Assembly (NCBI GenBank): GCA_902797685.1
Contig: CADBTQ010000007.1
Coordinates: 71,290-109,033 of the forward strand
Origin: an uncultured Eubacteriales bacterium
Lineage (GTDB): Bacteria > Bacillota > Clostridia > Christensenellales > CAG-1252
DNA: 37,744 nucleotides
Reading direction: 5' to 3'
The first letter of the stretch is position 1. Every line of letters begins with the position of its first letter. This document shows, piece by piece, positions 21,229-28,554 of this stretch. The position numbers were made by a program, and so were the translations under genes. The notes below the pieces were generated by a model. It saw only the letters and a list, made by a program, of their open reading frames with translations. It did no database searches and was not told the DNA's origin.

Positions 21229-21325
21229 GCGGGCACTCCCGCGAGGATTCATGGGGCACAGCCCCAATTCATGACCGCAGGTCAATTCATGGTGCAAAGC
21301 GCCGATTCATGCGCCCAAAGGGCGC
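21229..21325. repeat. Hairpin array 7 (linker AATTCAT/GATTCAT)
   Basis: Linkers with the core ATTCAT begin at 21247, 21266, 21284 and 21304. Units: GCGGG-cact-CCCGC, GGGGC-aca-GCCCC, GACC-gca-GGTC, GGTGC-aaa-GCGCC (one G-T), GCGCCC-aaa-GGGCGC. Read on the minus strand the linkers are ATGAATT/ATGAATC. The array ends 32 nt before the -35 box of the second lipoprotein gene. Confidence 0.87.
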
Positions 21326-21357
21326 AGTGCGCCAAGTCTTTTTTGTCCTTTTGGCTA

Positions 21358-21387
21358 TTGCAAATCTATACACTTGTGTTGTATAAT
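21358..21387 (+). promoter_or_regulatory. Promoter of the InlB-repeat lipoprotein gene
   Basis: TTGCAA (21358-21363), 18-nt spacer, TATAAT (21382-21387), 30 nt before the start codon. Confidence 0.65.
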
Positions 21388-21417
21388 ATCTTATACCTTA
21401 CCAAAGGAGAGCATTGT

Positions 21418-23358
21418 ATGAAAAAATTAGTTGTGATATTGCTTGTGCTGGCGCTGGCTGTGGGTACCTTAGGCTTGGTCGCCTGCAAAAAGGACAAGGG
21501 CGGCGAACAATCCGCCACGGGCAGTTACATGGTGTTGTGGAAAAACTATGACGGCACCGTGATCAAAGCGGACGAGAACGTGCCCGCCGGCACCGTTCCC
21601 TCTTACGAGGGCACTGTCCCCTCTCACCCCGCCGACAGCGAGTACACCTACACCTTTAAGGGCTGGGACCCCGCTCCCGCGGCGATCGACGGCAACGCGA
21701 CTTACACCGCGCAATTTGACACCGTCCCCAAAGAGGACGAAACGCCCAAGACCTTTACGGTCGAGTGGGTGGACTACGACGGCACGGGTATCGCCTTTAC
21801 TAAGGACGTGCCCGCAGGCACCACCCCCGTCTTTAGCGGCAAAACGCCTACCCGCAAGGGCTACGTCTTCGAGGGATGGGAGCCCACCCCCGCGCCTATC
21901 TCCGCGGATACCACTTATACCGCCGTCTATTCGCAACTCGACTTTGAAGTTACCGCCGTCGAGTACGCCGTGGCGTTGGCTTTTGCGGGCAATTTCACCG
22001 CAGAGTTTTCCCTCTTTAGTGACTCGCTAACGTTCTATCAGCTTGACGACGGGAGTTATGAATTGATCGGTAAGATACACGATGTCTTTTCCGCCTATCT
22101 TGCGCTCAAGCGGGACGACGGGGATTTTGATTGTTCCGTCACGTCTGCTTTCGACTCGGACGGCAACGCCTACTTCCCCGGATCGGAGGTCTACACCGCC
22201 AAGGAAGCGGAAGCTAGCAAGTTGAACTATTTCCTCATCGGGCTGTATTTGCCCCAAGTCAAGTACACCGACTTGACGTATGACGCCGACAAAGGCGAGT
22301 ACGGCGGGGCAATCAAGTTGGACGGTGAAAACATGTACGTAACCGTCAAGTTTGAAAACAAACGACTGGTCAAGGCGTCGATGATCGGCGAAGGCGCGAA
22401 ACTCGATTGCGTCTTCTCCAATTACGGCACGACCGTCCTTCCCGACGAGGAAAGCTTTAGAGCGGGCGTTCGCGGTTGCGCTCTCAACGTGACCGACGAG
22501 GAGGACTACATGGACTTAAAATACCTCGAGCTCCCCTCCGGCAAGGCGGGGGACGAACTTAAGTTTGACCTCTTCGTCAACGTCGGGGACTTGCCTGAGG
22601 GTTTTGACTCGACCAAGGACAAGATCTCGGTCGGAGCACTGGCGGGTCGCGAGTACGTCGACGACCAAGACAAAGAGCAGGACGAGGAGTACACCGACGA
22701 CTATTTGGATTTGGAAATTGCCGTGTTCCAACCCTCTGCGTTTGATTTAGCCAACTATTGGTTTGACAACCGTTCCGGCTACGTTACCAAACACGGCAAC
22801 GGCTTGCAGGCAAACTTGTGTAATTATGGTTACTTGGATGCGGTGGGCAAAGGCACGTACCGTCTCGTGTTGACCGTTACCCTCAAAAAAGACCTCAAGG
22901 AAGGGCAAAACTACGTGGCGGTAGCCTCCGAGTTGAAAAAAGCGCTTGCCGTCTCCCTTACCGCCGACCAAGATAGCGGCTATGACGCCGACGCGACGGT
23001 ACCTCTTGCTATCAGCAAAAAGGGGGAGAGCATCCAGTTTGATCTGACTGCCGTCTTTGAGGTGCCCGCCGACTACGATCCCACGAACGACCATTTCGTT
23101 GTGGACGTGGAATTGGTCGACGAAGACGATGTTTATTATAGCGACGACGAGTACAAAGTGACGATGACCTACGCGGACAGGGATATCACCGAGTATCTTA
23201 CCAGCGCGTACAAGTACAGGGGCAGATTGACCCAAGCGGAAGGTAGTTTCGTCAGTTTGCCCGCGGGCACCTATGTGGTGAATATCACTGTGGAGCTAAA
23301 CGCCGATCTGCCCGATAAGGACTTTAACCTCATCGTCGCCATCAATATTTACGAGTGA
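21418..23358 (+). CDS. Surface lipoprotein with two InlB-type B repeats
   Basis: A 646-aa protein. The signal peptide has a lipobox ending in Cys23 (GLVAC). Residues about 35-100 and 108-170 are two InlB B-repeat-like modules (VLWKNYDGTVI ... TYTFKGWDPAP ... TYTAQF, and VEWVDYDGTGI ... YVFEGWEPTP ... TYTAVY), a fold used in cell-surface adhesion and stalk regions. The remaining ~470 residues are acidic and beta-rich. Its last ~270 residues contain two similar segments, DELKFDLFVNVGDLPEGFD and ESIQFDLTAVFEVPADYD, suggesting an internal duplication. A frame from 21271 is longer, but the ATG at 21418 follows AAAGGAGA and begins the signal peptide. Surface location is well supported; the ligand is unknown. 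Confidence 0.88.
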   Translation: MKKLVVILLVLALAVGTLGLVACKKDKGGEQSATGSYMVLWKNYDGTVIKADENVPAGTVPSYEGTVPSHPADSEYTYTFKGWDPAPAAIDGNATYTAQFDTVPKEDETPKTFTVEWVDYDGTGIAFTKDVPAGTTPVFSGKTPTRKGYVFEGWEPTPAPISADTTYTAVYSQLDFEVTAVEYAVALAFAGNFTAEFSLFSDSLTFYQLDDGSYELIGKIHDVFSAYLALKRDDGDFDCSVTSAFDSDGNAYFPGSEVYTAKEAEASKLNYFLIGLYLPQVKYTDLTYDADKGEYGGAIKLDGENMYVTVKFENKRLVKASMIGEGAKLDCVFSNYGTTVLPDEESFRAGVRGCALNVTDEEDYMDLKYLELPSGKAGDELKFDLFVNVGDLPEGFDSTKDKISVGALAGREYVDDQDKEQDEEYTDDYLDLEIAVFQPSAFDLANYWFDNRSGYVTKHGNGLQANLCNYGYLDAVGKGTYRLVLTVTLKKDLKEGQNYVAVASELKKALAVSLTADQDSGYDADATVPLAISKKGESIQFDLTAVFEVPADYDPTNDHFVVDVELVDEDDVYYSDDEYKVTMTYADRDITEYLTSAYKYRGRLTQAEGSFVSLPAGTYVVNITVELNADLPDKDFNLIVAINIYE

Positions 23359-23392
23359 TTTTCTCGGGTATCGATGGGGGATAGCCCCTTAC

Positions 23393-23421
23393 AAAAAGGG
23401 AGAGCGTGTCTCTCCCTTTTT
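23393..23421 (+). terminator. Terminator of the InlB-repeat lipoprotein gene
   Basis: A perfect 12-bp stem AAAAAGGGAGAG / CTCTCCCTTTTT with a 5-nt loop, located 35 nt after the stop. Symmetric, so it may work in both directions. Confidence 0.92.
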
Positions 23422-23438
23422 GCGTCGGCAAAGCCGAC

Positions 23439-23512
23439 TTCGTCGCAATTCGTCCTTGTTGTTAGCCCCAACCTACGGTAGGGGCTGCACTTTGTGGACG
23501 ATTGCTCCTCTC
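23439..23512. repeat. 74-bp direct repeat R, copy 1
   Basis: Matches 23717-23790 at 73 of 74 positions (GGGGCT versus GGGACT). It contains a hairpin AGCCCC-aACC-tac-GGTa-GGGGCT; the single difference breaks one pair in copy 2. Adjacent sequence at 23511-23546 forms CTGCGCGACGT / ACGTCACGCAG with one mismatch, and CACGGC-tgc-GCCGTG follows. Confidence 0.85.
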
Positions 23513-23621
23513 TGCGCGACGTTTCACTTTGTTGTACGTCACGCAGGTCACGGCTGCGCCGTGGTAATAATGATAAACTGTTCTTGGTCACAAAAAAGTA
23601 TATTGACAGGGTACAAATGGA

Positions 23622-23716
23622 ATAAACAAAACCCCGTTCTAGCGAGGCATAAAACTATTATTGACAGGGCGAAAATGGGATGCAGAACGGTGCGTACTAA
23701 CGAAAGAGGGCGCACC
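23622..23716. repeat. ~95-bp direct repeat L, copy 1 (left arm of a palindromic element)
   Basis: Nearly identical to 23830-23923. It contains ATTGACAGGGCGAAAATGGG, the left end of palindromic element D, but here the right arm is missing and repeat R copy 2 follows immediately. A further isolated left end, ATTGACAGGGTACAAATGGA, starts near 23600. Confidence 0.8.
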
Positions 23717-23790
23717 TTCGTCGCAATTCGTCCTTGTTGTTAGCCCCAACCTACGGTAGGGACTGCACTTTGTGGACGATTGCTCCTCTC
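23717..23790. repeat. 74-bp direct repeat R, copy 2
   Basis: See copy 1 at 23439. The copies are offset by 278 bp. No open frame of convincing composition crosses either copy. Confidence 0.85.
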
Positions 23791-23829
23791 GGTGTCACAC
23801 CTTACTGCGTAACGCGCGCCACCGGTTTT

Positions 23830-23923
23830 ATAAACAAAACCCGTTCTAACGAGGCACAAAACTTTTATTGACAGGGTGCAAATGGGATGCAGAACGGTGC
23901 GTACTAACGAAAGAGGGCGCACC
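23830..23923. repeat. ~94-bp direct repeat L, copy 2
   Basis: Second copy of the repeat at 23622-23716, one C shorter. Its 3' part is the left arm of palindromic element D. Confidence 0.8.
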
Positions 23924-23996
23924 CAATGTACTCCTTGTACATGGTGCGCCCGATTGAGCGGACGTGCCGTTATGCGCCCATTTGCGCCCTGTCAAT
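23867..23996. repeat. Palindromic intergenic element, copy D (complete)
   Basis: A 130-bp imperfect palindrome. The left end ATTGACAGGGTGCAAATGGG matches the reverse complement of the right end (ATTGACAGGGCGCAAATGGG). Inner blocks AACGG / CCGTT and GGGCGCACC / GGTGCGCCC also pair. The centre is ATGTAC (23926-23931), loop TCCTT, GTACAT (23937-23942). The right end contains the stop codon of the adjacent minus-strand gene. The TGCAAATGGG-type arms relate it to copy E. Confidence 0.82.
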
Positions 23997-24252
23997 CGTA
24001 GTCGACGTTTTCGATGACAAACTTGGTAAACTCCACCGGCTCGATAAAGTCCCTCGGCTTGTACTCCACGATGTTAAACCGCTCCAAATGGCGATAATGC
24101 GACGCAAGCGTGACGGGGGTGGAGAGATCCAATTCGTGACAGATCTCCCGCAAGACCTCTTCGTACAGGTCTTGGGTCAAAGGCAGGCTATTGCGGAACA
24201 CCTTGTTAGCCCTCAAATATTCTCCGTCGATCACTTTTGCCCACAGTTTCAT
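23992..24252 (-). CDS. Small hypothetical protein (86 aa)
   Basis: Begins MKLWAKVIDGEYLRANKVFR and continues YEEVLREICHELDLSTPVTL ... HYRHLERFNIVEYKPRDFIE ... EFTKFVIENVDYD. This layout resembles a widespread Firmicutes family of ~85-95-aa cytosolic proteins of unknown function, from memory only. The ATG at 24252 is preceded by GGAG; a frame up to 24285 adds eleven unlikely residues. No membrane segment, no metal motif. The stop TGA lies inside the ATTGACAGGG terminal repeat of palindromic element D. Divergent from tmk. Confidence 0.72.
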   Translation of the reverse strand: MKLWAKVIDGEYLRANKVFRNSLPLTQDLYEEVLREICHELDLSTPVTLASHYRHLERFNIVEYKPRDFIEPVEFTKFVIENVDYD

Positions 24253-24335
24253 TTCGTCTCCTATCGGGGGCGCCACGCCTCCCACCCTTCTATTTTACCT
24301 TTTGTTTTGCCCTCGTGTCAACCAAAGCAAAGGTC

Positions 24336-24364
24336 TTGATTTTGGCGGGGTGCTGTGCTACAAT
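24336..24364 (+). promoter_or_regulatory. Promoter of tmk
   Basis: TTGATT (24336-24341), 17-nt spacer, TACAAT (24359-24364), followed by GAGGTGAAG and the ATG at 24385. Confidence 0.68.
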
Positions 24365-24384
24365 AGTCGAGAGGTGAAGTAAGT

Positions 24385-24996
24385 ATGCAAAGAGGTAAGT
24401 TTATCGTTTTGGAAGGCACGGACGGCAGCGGCAAGTCCACCCACGCCAAGTTGTTGGCGGCGGCTTTGGGGGAGAGGAATATCCCCACCATGCACACCTT
24501 TGAGCCCACCGATCGTCCCGTGGGGCAACTGTTGCGCCGCTACCTCAAAGGGGAGATCTCCACTTGCGAGCGCACCATCGCGGGGCTGTTTTTGGCGGAC
24601 AGATTGGACCACATCACCCACCCCGAGGGACTCATCGCCACCTTGGATAAGGGCGTGACGGTCATTTGCGACCGCTACTACTATTCGTCCATCGCCTACA
24701 ACTGCATGAGCGAGTCCACCGAGTGGGTCACTTCCCTCAACATGGCGGCAAAAGAGCTGCTCTCTCCCGACTTGGTGATCTATCTCGACCTCAGTCCCGA
24801 GGAGATGGAAAAGCGGCTCGTCAACCGCGATTACAAGGAGATCTACGAGACGGTGGAGTACCAACGTAAGGTGCGCGCCCGCTATATGGACGCTTTGAAC
24901 GCGTTGGGCGATCGCGTCGCCCTCGTCCCCTGCAATCGACCCAAACCCCAAGTGGCGGAGGACGTTTTGCACGCCGCGCTCGCTTTGTGGGAATAA
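24385..24996 (+). CDS. tmk: Thymidylate kinase
   Basis: Phosphorylates dTMP to dTDP for DNA synthesis. The 203-aa protein has the P-loop GTDGSGKST (11-19), FEPTDRPVG in place of the more usual EPGGT region, the DRYYYSSIAYN motif (about 97-107), LVIYLDLSPEEMEKRL and a LID-like RDYKEIYE. Length is normal. In many Firmicutes tmk is followed by holB and others; here it stands alone, bounded by its own promoter and a terminator shared with the convergent pepT. Confident assignment. Confidence 0.95.
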   Translation: MQRGKFIVLEGTDGSGKSTHAKLLAAALGERNIPTMHTFEPTDRPVGQLLRRYLKGEISTCERTIAGLFLADRLDHITHPEGLIATLDKGVTVICDRYYYSSIAYNCMSESTEWVTSLNMAAKELLSPDLVIYLDLSPEEMEKRLVNRDYKEIYETVEYQRKVRARYMDALNALGDRVALVPCNRPKPQVAEDVLHAALALWE

Positions 24997-25012
24997 TTCG
25001 TTGATCGATAGC

Positions 25013-25046
25013 AAAAACGGCAAGGAACTGTCCTTGCCGTTTTTTT
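25013..25046. terminator. Bidirectional terminator between tmk and pepT
   Basis: AAAAACGGCAAGGA (25013-25026) pairs with TCCTTGCCGTTTTT (25031-25044) around a 4-nt loop, with a T-run to 25046 and an A-run on the other side. It serves both convergent genes. Confidence 0.93.
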
Positions 25047-25059
25047 GCCGCCGTTTGGG

Positions 25060-26280
25060 TCACTTGACGAAGTTGCCAAGTAGCGCCAATAGCACGTCCA
25101 CCATGGTCTCCAAACTTTCCAAGGGGATATACTCGTACCGCCCGTGGAAGTTGTGCCCGCCCGCCGAGAGGTTGGGACAGGGCAGTCCCCTTTGGGTGAG
25201 GGACGCGCCGTCCGTACCCCCTCGGATGGGGGTAACGAAGGGGGTGACGCCCATCGATTCAAACGCCTTTTGGGCGTTTTGAACGAGATCCATGTGCCCG
25301 TCTTCCAACTTGGCGCGCATATTGCGGTATTGGTCGCGCAGAGTGACTTCCACCACTTTTTTGCCGTAACGGTCGTTGATCCGCTCGGCGAGGGAGAGGA
25401 TATAGTCCTTTTTGGCTTGCAGTTTGGCAAGATCGTGATCGCGGATGATGTATTTGGCACTCAGTTCTTCCAAGTTGCCCTGTACCTCGTCCGCCATATA
25501 AAAGCCTTGGTAGCCCTTGGTGGTGGCGGGGCGCTCTTCGAGGGGCAACCCTTGGTGGAACTCGCAAAACACGTCCACCGCGTTGATCATCTTGCCGTAA
25601 GCGTCGCCCGGGTGGATGCTCACCCCCTTGATCTTGACGAGAGCGGACGCGGCGTTAAAGCACTCGTAATTGATCTCGCCGATCTCTCCGCCGTCGACGG
25701 TGTAGCCGAAGTCGGCGCCAAAGGACTCCACGTCAAAGTGCGCCACGCCGCTCCCCACTTCTTCGTCGGGAGTAAAGGCGATCTTGACGGTGGGACGGGG
25801 GATAGAGGGGTTGAGCAACAAATGGCGTACCGCCGCCATGATCTCGGCAACGCCCGCTTTGTCGTCCGCGCCGAGTAGGGTCGTGCCGTCGGTGACGATG
25901 AGGTGCTTGCCCACGTAACGATCGAGGGCGGGAAACTCTTCGCGGGACAGTACGTACCGGGGATCCTCGTTGAGCACCACGTCCCCGCCGTGATACTCCA
26001 CGATGCGGGCTTTGACGTCTTTGCCCGACACGGCGGGAGAGGTGTCCACGTGCGCGATCAAACACACTTTGGGTTGTTCGCCCGCTTGGTTGGTGGGCAA
26101 AGTCGCGGTCACGTACCCCCACTCGTCCATCTTGGCGTCCAATCCCCATTCGATCAAAGTCTCCTTGAGGTGCTTAAGCAACTCGAGTTGCTTGCTCGTA
26201 GAGGGGTAGGTGGTGCTGTTTTCGTCCGATTGGGTATCGAACTTGACGTAATCCAAAAACAATTTCGTGACTTCTTTCAT
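25060..26280 (-). CDS. pepT: Peptidase T (tripeptide aminopeptidase)
   Basis: A cytosolic dinuclear zinc aminopeptidase of family M20 that releases the N-terminal residue of tripeptides. At 406 aa it has the family's length. Ligand motifs are visible: LIAHVDTSP, LLGADDKAGVAE, FTPDEEVGSG, YTVDGGEIGEI, SIHPGDAYGKM in the dimerisation domain, and the C-terminal RGGTDGASLT and GGHNFHGRYE. The ATG at 26280 follows AAGGAGA. The frame to 26361 reads through the intergenic hairpin CCCTTG..CAAGGG near 26334-26358 and is rejected. Separated from rsmA by 77 nt, so it may be co-transcribed with the metG operon or not. Confidence 0.95.
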   Translation of the reverse strand: MKEVTKLFLDYVKFDTQSDENSTTYPSTSKQLELLKHLKETLIEWGLDAKMDEWGYVTATLPTNQAGEQPKVCLIAHVDTSPAVSGKDVKARIVEYHGGDVVLNEDPRYVLSREEFPALDRYVGKHLIVTDGTTLLGADDKAGVAEIMAAVRHLLLNPSIPRPTVKIAFTPDEEVGSGVAHFDVESFGADFGYTVDGGEIGEINYECFNAASALVKIKGVSIHPGDAYGKMINAVDVFCEFHQGLPLEERPATTKGYQGFYMADEVQGNLEELSAKYIIRDHDLAKLQAKKDYILSLAERINDRYGKKVVEVTLRDQYRNMRAKLEDGHMDLVQNAQKAFESMGVTPFVTPIRGGTDGASLTQRGLPCPNLSAGGHNFHGRYEYIPLESLETMVDVLLALLGNFVK

Positions 26281-26357
26281 TTTTTTCTCCTTGATCTTCT
26301 TTGCTCGGCAAAGAAACCGTCGTCTTATCAGCGTCCCTTGTGCTTGCGTAGCAAGGG

Positions 26358-27206
26358 TCAAAGGGCTTTGTGACTCTCATCTTGTCGTGTGCCGCCCTTG
26401 AGCCGTTTTGCCAATTCGACGTAATCTTTTGCGTCCAGGCATTCCCCTCTGATGGTCGCGGGCAATCCCATCGATTTTAGCGCCTCTTCGCACTTTTCGC
26501 GCGGGTAACCCAACTGCATGAGGTTGTTGACCAACGTCTTGCGGCGCATGGCAAACGCCCCTCGTGCGATCTTGGCGGTGAGGGAGGGGTCTTCGTCCTC
26601 GAATTGTCCCTCGATCACGTCGATACGCACGACCGCCGAGTCCACGTTGGGTTGGGGATAAAACAGGGTGCGGGGGACGATCCTCGTGACCGTGGCGCGC
26701 CCCGTCAATCTCACTTTGACCGTGATCGCGCCGTAATCTTTGCCGCCCGGGGTGGCGGCGAGGCGGTCGGCGACCTCTTTTTGCACCATCACGGTGATAC
26801 TTCGTCCGATCCCTTCGTCCAAAAGACGGACGAGGATGGGGGTGGTGACGTAGTAGGGCAGATTGGCGACCACTTTGGCGTGGGCAAATCGCGCTTTGAG
26901 CGCTCCCACGTCCGCTTCCAAAAAGTCCTGCCACACCACTTGCACGTTGGGGAGACCCCCCAAGGTTTGGGCGAGCACGGGGCGCAAATTGTCGTCTATC
27001 TCGTAGGCGACCACCTCTTTGGCTTTGGCGGCAAGCGCGGCGGTGAGGGTACCCGCTCCCGCGCCGATCTCCAACACGGTGTCGTCCGCCGTCACGCCCG
27101 CGTCCTCTACGATGGCGTCCAAAAGATTGCGGTCGGAGATAAAGTTCTGACCGAACTTTTTGGAAAAGTGAAAATCGTTTTGCACTAATACGTCTTTCAA
27201 ACTCAT
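26358..27206 (-). CDS. rsmA: 16S rRNA (adenine1518-N6/adenine1519-N6)-dimethyltransferase
   Basis: RsmA (KsgA) dimethylates two adenosines in the 3' hairpin of 16S rRNA late in 30S assembly. The 282-aa protein contains KKFGQNFISDRNLL (17-29), the SAM motif LEIGAGAGTLT (45-55), the catalytic NLPYYVTTPI (115-124) and the C-terminal MRRKTLVNNL. The start at 27206 gives an ATGA overlap with the radical SAM gene; the longer frame to 27365 is discarded. Last gene of metG-tatD-rSAM-rsmA. Confidence 0.96.
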   Translation of the reverse strand: MSLKDVLVQNDFHFSKKFGQNFISDRNLLDAIVEDAGVTADDTVLEIGAGAGTLTAALAAKAKEVVAYEIDDNLRPVLAQTLGGLPNVQVVWQDFLEADVGALKARFAHAKVVANLPYYVTTPILVRLLDEGIGRSITVMVQKEVADRLAATPGGKDYGAITVKVRLTGRATVTRIVPRTLFYPQPNVDSAVVRIDVIEGQFEDEDPSLTAKIARGAFAMRRKTLVNNLMQLGYPREKCEEALKSMGLPATIRGECLDAKDYVELAKRLKGGTRQDESHKAL

Positions 27207-27793
27207 GGCTCTATGTACTCCCGCACGTATAGGGGTATGCCCATTTGGTCCGCCAAGCGTTTTGCTTCCGCTACGCCTTCCTCGCCGATCACGTCCACCA
27301 CCGAAAAGCGCACGGGGATCCCCTTTTGCTTGCAGCTTGCCGCAAAGTCGAGCATCCCTTGCCACGCCCCGTACAGCAGGGGACGGCAGATGGCTTCATA
27401 GCGGGTGGGGTCGGCGTAATTGAGCGACACGTTGACGAGGTCTATGTCGGCAAGATAGGGGGTGATGTCGCATCCCGCGATCAAATTGCCGTGCCCGTTG
27501 GTATTGAGGCGGGTCTTGCCCCCTCTTTGTTTGACCGCTCGGGCGATGGCGGCGATATCCTTATACCGATAGGTGGGCTCTCCGTACCCGCAAAACACCA
27601 CTTCGCGGTAGTCAGCGGGGTCGCCGACGGCTTCGATCACCTCTTCTGCGGTGGGCTCGTAGTCCAACCACAGTGGATAGCCGCAATACTCGCGGTGTTG
27701 ATCTCTCACGCAAAAAGTACACCGATTACTGCAACGGTTGGTGAGATTGAGATACAAATTGTCGTCGATGCGATAGGCGATGATTTGGCTCAT
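27203..27793 (-). CDS. Radical SAM protein, TatD-associated family
   Basis: A 196-aa radical SAM protein with the cluster-binding motif C21-x3-C25-x2-C28 (CSNRCTFC). The barrel continues with FCGYGEPTYRY (the GGE-like SAM-contacting strand), TRLNTNGHGN and VNVSLNYADP. The family is known as the small radical SAM protein encoded next to tatD (TIGR04038); its substrate is not established. It is coupled to tatD and rsmA by ATGA overlaps on both sides. In Bacillus the gene between tatD and ksgA is the RNase M5 gene rnmV, which is absent here. Confidence 0.9.
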   Translation of the reverse strand: MSQIIAYRIDDNLYLNLTNRCSNRCTFCVRDQHREYCGYPLWLDYEPTAEEVIEAVGDPADYREVVFCGYGEPTYRYKDIAAIARAVKQRGGKTRLNTNGHGNLIAGCDITPYLADIDLVNVSLNYADPTRYEAICRPLLYGAWQGMLDFAASCKQKGIPVRFSVVDVIGEEGVAEAKRLADQMGIPLYVREYIEP

Positions 27794-28554
27794 AGGCGAT
27801 ACAGTCTCTTGGCGTTGCGGAAGGTAAGATCGGCGACCTCTTCTATCGTCAGTCCCATCAGCTCCGCCATTTTGGCGGCGGTCAAAGGAAGGAGAGAGGG
27901 GTCGTTGCGCTTGCCTCTGTACGGCACGGGGGTCATATAGGGCGCGTCCGTCTCCAGCAAAATGCGATCTTGGGGAATGGCGGACAGCACCTCGCCCTTG
28001 TTTTTGGCAAAGGTCAACGCCCCGCCGAACGAGTAGTAAGCGTCCAGTTTGTTAAAAAAGTCCCTCGCCAATTCAACGCTGCCCGAATAGCAGTGCACGA
28101 GCACCCCGTCGGTCAACAGATCGCGGCGGCGGGATAATATCTCGGTGGCGTCCCCAAAGGCTTCCCTTAGGTGCAACACCACGGGCATGTGCTGCTCGTG
28201 CGCCAACTCCAACTGGCGCTCAAACACCTCTTTTTGCACCTCGCGCGGGGAAAAATCGTAATGATAGTCCAACCCGATCTCCCCGATGGCAACGCAACGA
28301 GGGTCTTTGGACAATACTTTCAGTATGCGGCAAGTCTCCTCGTTCCACTCGCTCGCCACGTGCGGATGCAGTCCCACCGTGGCGTAGCACCAAGGGTAGG
28401 TATTGGCAAGGACCAATCCCGCTACCGACGAGGGCAGATCGCACCCCGCGTTGACGACGGCGGTCACGCCCGCACTACGTATGCGGTCGACCACTTGGGG
28501 CAATTCCCCCCAAAACTTGTCGTCGTCAAGGTGAGCGTGCGCGTCAAAGTACAT
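27790..28554 (-). CDS. tatD: TatD-family deoxyribonuclease
   Basis: A metal-dependent hydrolase of the amidohydrolase-like TIM-barrel type with 3'-5' DNA exonuclease activity in characterised members. The 254-aa protein begins MYFDAHAHLDD (metal ligands H6 and H8), and has IGEIGLDYH, VVLHLREA, VHCYSGS and LLETDAPYMTP. The ATG at 28554 shares one base with the metG stop (TGATG), and the stop overlaps the radical SAM start in ATGA. A frame to 28632 would lie inside metG and is rejected. Confidence 0.94.
   Translation of the reverse strand: MYFDAHAHLDDDKFWGELPQVVDRIRSAGVTAVVNAGCDLPSSVAGLVLANTYPWCYATVGLHPHVASEWNEETCRILKVLSKDPRCVAIGEIGLDYHYDFSPREVQKEVFERQLELAHEQHMPVVLHLREAFGDATEILSRRRDLLTDGVLVHCYSGSVELARDFFNKLDAYYSFGGALTFAKNKGEVLSAIPQDRILLETDAPYMTPVPYRGKRNDPSLLPLTAAKMAELMGLTIEEVADLTFRNAKRLYRL

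Noticed and set aside
23600..23640. Promoter based on TTGACA in the repeats at 23602, 23661 and 23869
   Set aside because: No acceptable -10 box lies 16-18 nt downstream in any of the copies; TTGACA is part of the element's terminal sequence.
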